Assembly (NCBI GenBank): GCA_030490835.1
Contig: CM059972.1
Location: 88,025,137 to 88,089,136 of the forward strand
Length of the DNA stretch: 64,000 bases
Origin: Annona cherimola
Lineage: Eukaryota; Streptophyta; Magnoliopsida; Magnoliales; Annonaceae
Reading direction: 5' to 3'
Part shown: piece by piece, positions 62,016 to 64,000 of the stretch
Position numbering within the stretch: the stretch's first letter is position 1
How the letters are laid out: every line of letters starts with the position of its first letter
Translations under genes and position numbers: made by a program
The notes under the pieces: generated by a model
The model's input: the letters and a program-made list of their open reading frames with translations, nothing else
Told to the model about the DNA's origin: nothing
The model's database searches: none

Positions 62016-64000
62016 GCCCCTCTCCCCCACCCCACCCCACCCCACAAAAGGTATAATATTCAAAACCATGATTGGGAAAGCAAACTTTATTGATCCTAGC
62101 CTGTCAAAGGGTCAGGACGATCATGAAACCTTGGCAAGTCCATTTCTCATGTTGAAATTCCAACTGTGCAACATGAAGACACCATCAAGAATCAATATGG
62201 TTAAATCTTCAACCAATTTATCTTTTCTATGATTTTTTCATATGTGACCATATGAGCAAGATACATTAGACTTCACCGCAACATAGATCTGTAGTGCAAG
62301 AGTTACTCCATCTGGCTTCACCAATTCAGTAATGACGTCCCTCCTAAAAGAATATCCCCCCAAAATAACATTCTTTTGCCTATTGCCTATTTATCCAGCT
62401 CTGCCAAAATCATAATCTATCGAAACGGTTCTACCCAACCTGACATTAACTCCTGCCACTTCAAAGGTGGCAGTATAAAAAAAAGTTGCATACTGCTCAA
62501 AGATATTCTTCATATAGTTCCTAATTCTTCTATTTCCACCCATATTTTTCCTTTTTGCATGAACTAATGTGCAAACCTACGACCCAAATAGGAATAGTAA
62601 TAATCAAGAATACCAGATCAAATAAAAGATGTTCACGTCAAGCAAGCAACAAGTACAAAAATTTAGGCAAGACATGAAACTTAATGTTCTAAAGCTTGAC
62701 AGATGGTACACACAGATCAATAAGAGCAGTCCATGCAACACATACTGAAACATGACCACTTCATGTTTCAAATCACAATAGGTGGTTAAAATGCCTTCAA
62801 AACAGCAACTAAAGGGCCAAAAATAGAGACGTCATAGATGGGAACAGGAAAACAGCCAATAGCTCATGAGCAGATGATGCATCATATATACATCGTTTTC
62901 ACATACAAAAATTTATTTATGCTAACCAATTCATTGCTGCACATATGTATGATACTCTATTATCTAGTAGAAACTGATGCTCACATGTAAACAAATGAGT
63001 AAAATAACATAATCGGGAAATTAAACACAGAAGAATAAGCTATGTAGATTGAAAGTATACAAACACAAATCCATAACACAAGTCCTCACATCACAAAAGA
63101 GGTGCACCATGGCCACTTCCCGTTCAAATCTCAATAGATGGTGAACAGAGAGCAACAGCTACATGAAACCACGCCATGCATAATAAATAGGTGCAGCACC
63201 ATGGCTATCAAAACCGCAACTAAAGGGAAGGTTAGGAAGTTACTGTAGATGGGAACAATAACACACCCATAGCTCATCAAAAGATATTACATGTATCGTA
63301 TATTCATTATCTGCGCATACAGAAATTTCTTTATACTAACTGGTTCGCAAGGTATCCTCTACTATTTAGTGAGCAATCTTATGTTCAGCTAATGACATTT
63401 CCTTTGATACCAAATTGTCATAAAACAAGAATTCTTAATGTAAAATGAACACCAGAAAGCTTTAGAAGAAAGAAGTACTAATGACATTGCTATGATAACA
63501 CACTGATATTCCTTTATATAAAATGAACACCAGAAAGCTTTAAAAAAAGAAAGCAAAGTATCTCAGAAAGGAATAAAAGAAGAAATAAAGGAAGCAAAGT
63601 GAAAGTGGGGAAGAAAGAACTAAATAAGAAGAAAATCGAGATCAGAGCAGAGGAGGAGAAAGTTATACGACAATAATCCATTAACTGAATTACATTCTCT
63701 AATACAAGTACTTTATAACAGAAATATCCCATAAAAGCTGATGGCCATAATTTAAGTGCATATCAATAAAAAAAAGAAAAGAAAAAAGAACCATCCAGCT
63801 AATTAATTTACATTTTGATCCGTTGATGCATAAATCAAACATGGAGTAAATAATTAAATATTTCATGAGACTTAATATATTGACTTTGCACATGAAACAA
63901 CACCCCTCCAGGAAGGACTCGCTTAAATTTTATGGCCAAATAAATTCATGAAGAGGAAAGCAATGGACAACCTTAAAAAATGGGGCCTCGATGTCTTCTA

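Larger units (their letters stand above)
58659..64000 (-). pseudogene. BPM copy 3, partial: 3' end of exon 2 and junction-truncated exon 3
   Basis: The right edge shows the last 29 nt of exon 2 (64000-63972), reading EDIEAPFFK with V replaced by F compared with copy 1, followed by the same GT donor. Downstream the acceptor and first 16-19 nt of exon 3 survive at 58679 and run across the junction into VLLHFT and TGA (58661-58659). Even with intact exons 1 and 2, which lie outside the window, the product would end at about 263 residues, in the middle of the BTB domain. Confidence 0.8.
58664..64000. repeat. Tandem segmental duplication, copy 3 (cut by window edge)
   Basis: Matches copy 2 from 39588 and copy 1 from 15678, with the same junction sequence upstream as copy 2. 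Private features are a single MITE insertion near 61680-62015 and small indels. Confidence 0.92.

Noticed and set aside
39588..64000. Array copies as an assembly artefact or unmerged haplotypes
   Set aside because: Copies differ by scattered substitutions, private transposons with their own target duplications and large indels, and they share a junction sequence absent from copy 1's left edge.
15678..64000. CRISPR-like or phage-like arrays among the repeats
   Set aside because: Repeats are long, transposon-derived and irregular; no short equal repeats with unique spacers and no microbial genes.

Overview
This is a nuclear window from a flowering plant. It has spliced genes with GT-AG introns of 2-5 kb, AT-rich and transposon-packed intergenic and intronic DNA, copia and gypsy-type retrotransposon remains, hAT and Mutator-like elements with textbook target-site duplications, and no bacterial-style operons. 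A non-grass monocot or a magnoliid would fit the protein and repeat style, but that is only a guess.

One host gene dominates. It is a minus-strand MATH-BTB (BPM-type) gene, the substrate adaptor of CUL3 ubiquitin ligases. Its four exons (23676-23255, 21185-20837, 15693-15417, 13287-13109) join in frame to 408 codons plus a stop. Everything from 15678 rightwards belongs to a head-to-tail tandem duplication with a period of about 23.9 kb. Copy 1 is 15678-39587, copy 2 is 39588-58663 (shortened by two gaps of about 1.0 and 3.8 kb), and copy 3 runs from 58664 off the right edge. The breakpoint lies inside BPM exon 3, so only copy 1 keeps the complete gene. Copies 2 and 3 have exon 3 cut after 16-19 nt and running into a stop. 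Copy 2 also carries a 10-bp deletion in the BTB exon and predicts a MATH-only protein of about 203 residues.

Layout: 1-3525 is the 5' end of a minus-strand copia element. Its LTR contains a 1.6-kb hAT element (which itself carries a plastid-like tRNA-Gln remnant) and an array of GTCGAC hairpin modules. 3.6-11.7 kb holds a reverse-oriented LTR remnant, a GGACGGT-rich tract, a decayed gypsy-type gag without pol, a second hAT element with telomere-like repeats, and an LTR-like leader with a TATA box. 12.4-24.3 kb is the BPM transcription unit. 24.3-39.6 kb is MITE-rich DNA plus a 5.6-kb non-autonomous LTR retrotransposon with a GGTGT target duplication. These blocks recur in copy 2, and the first part of the unit recurs in copy 3.

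Because the copies share some insertions and differ in others, the array is a natural relative clock. Elements present in every copy predate duplication; elements private to one copy (24321-24590, 50922-51331, about 61680-62015) postdate it or were lost elsewhere. I found no CRISPR, no intact transposase or polymerase gene and no second host gene.
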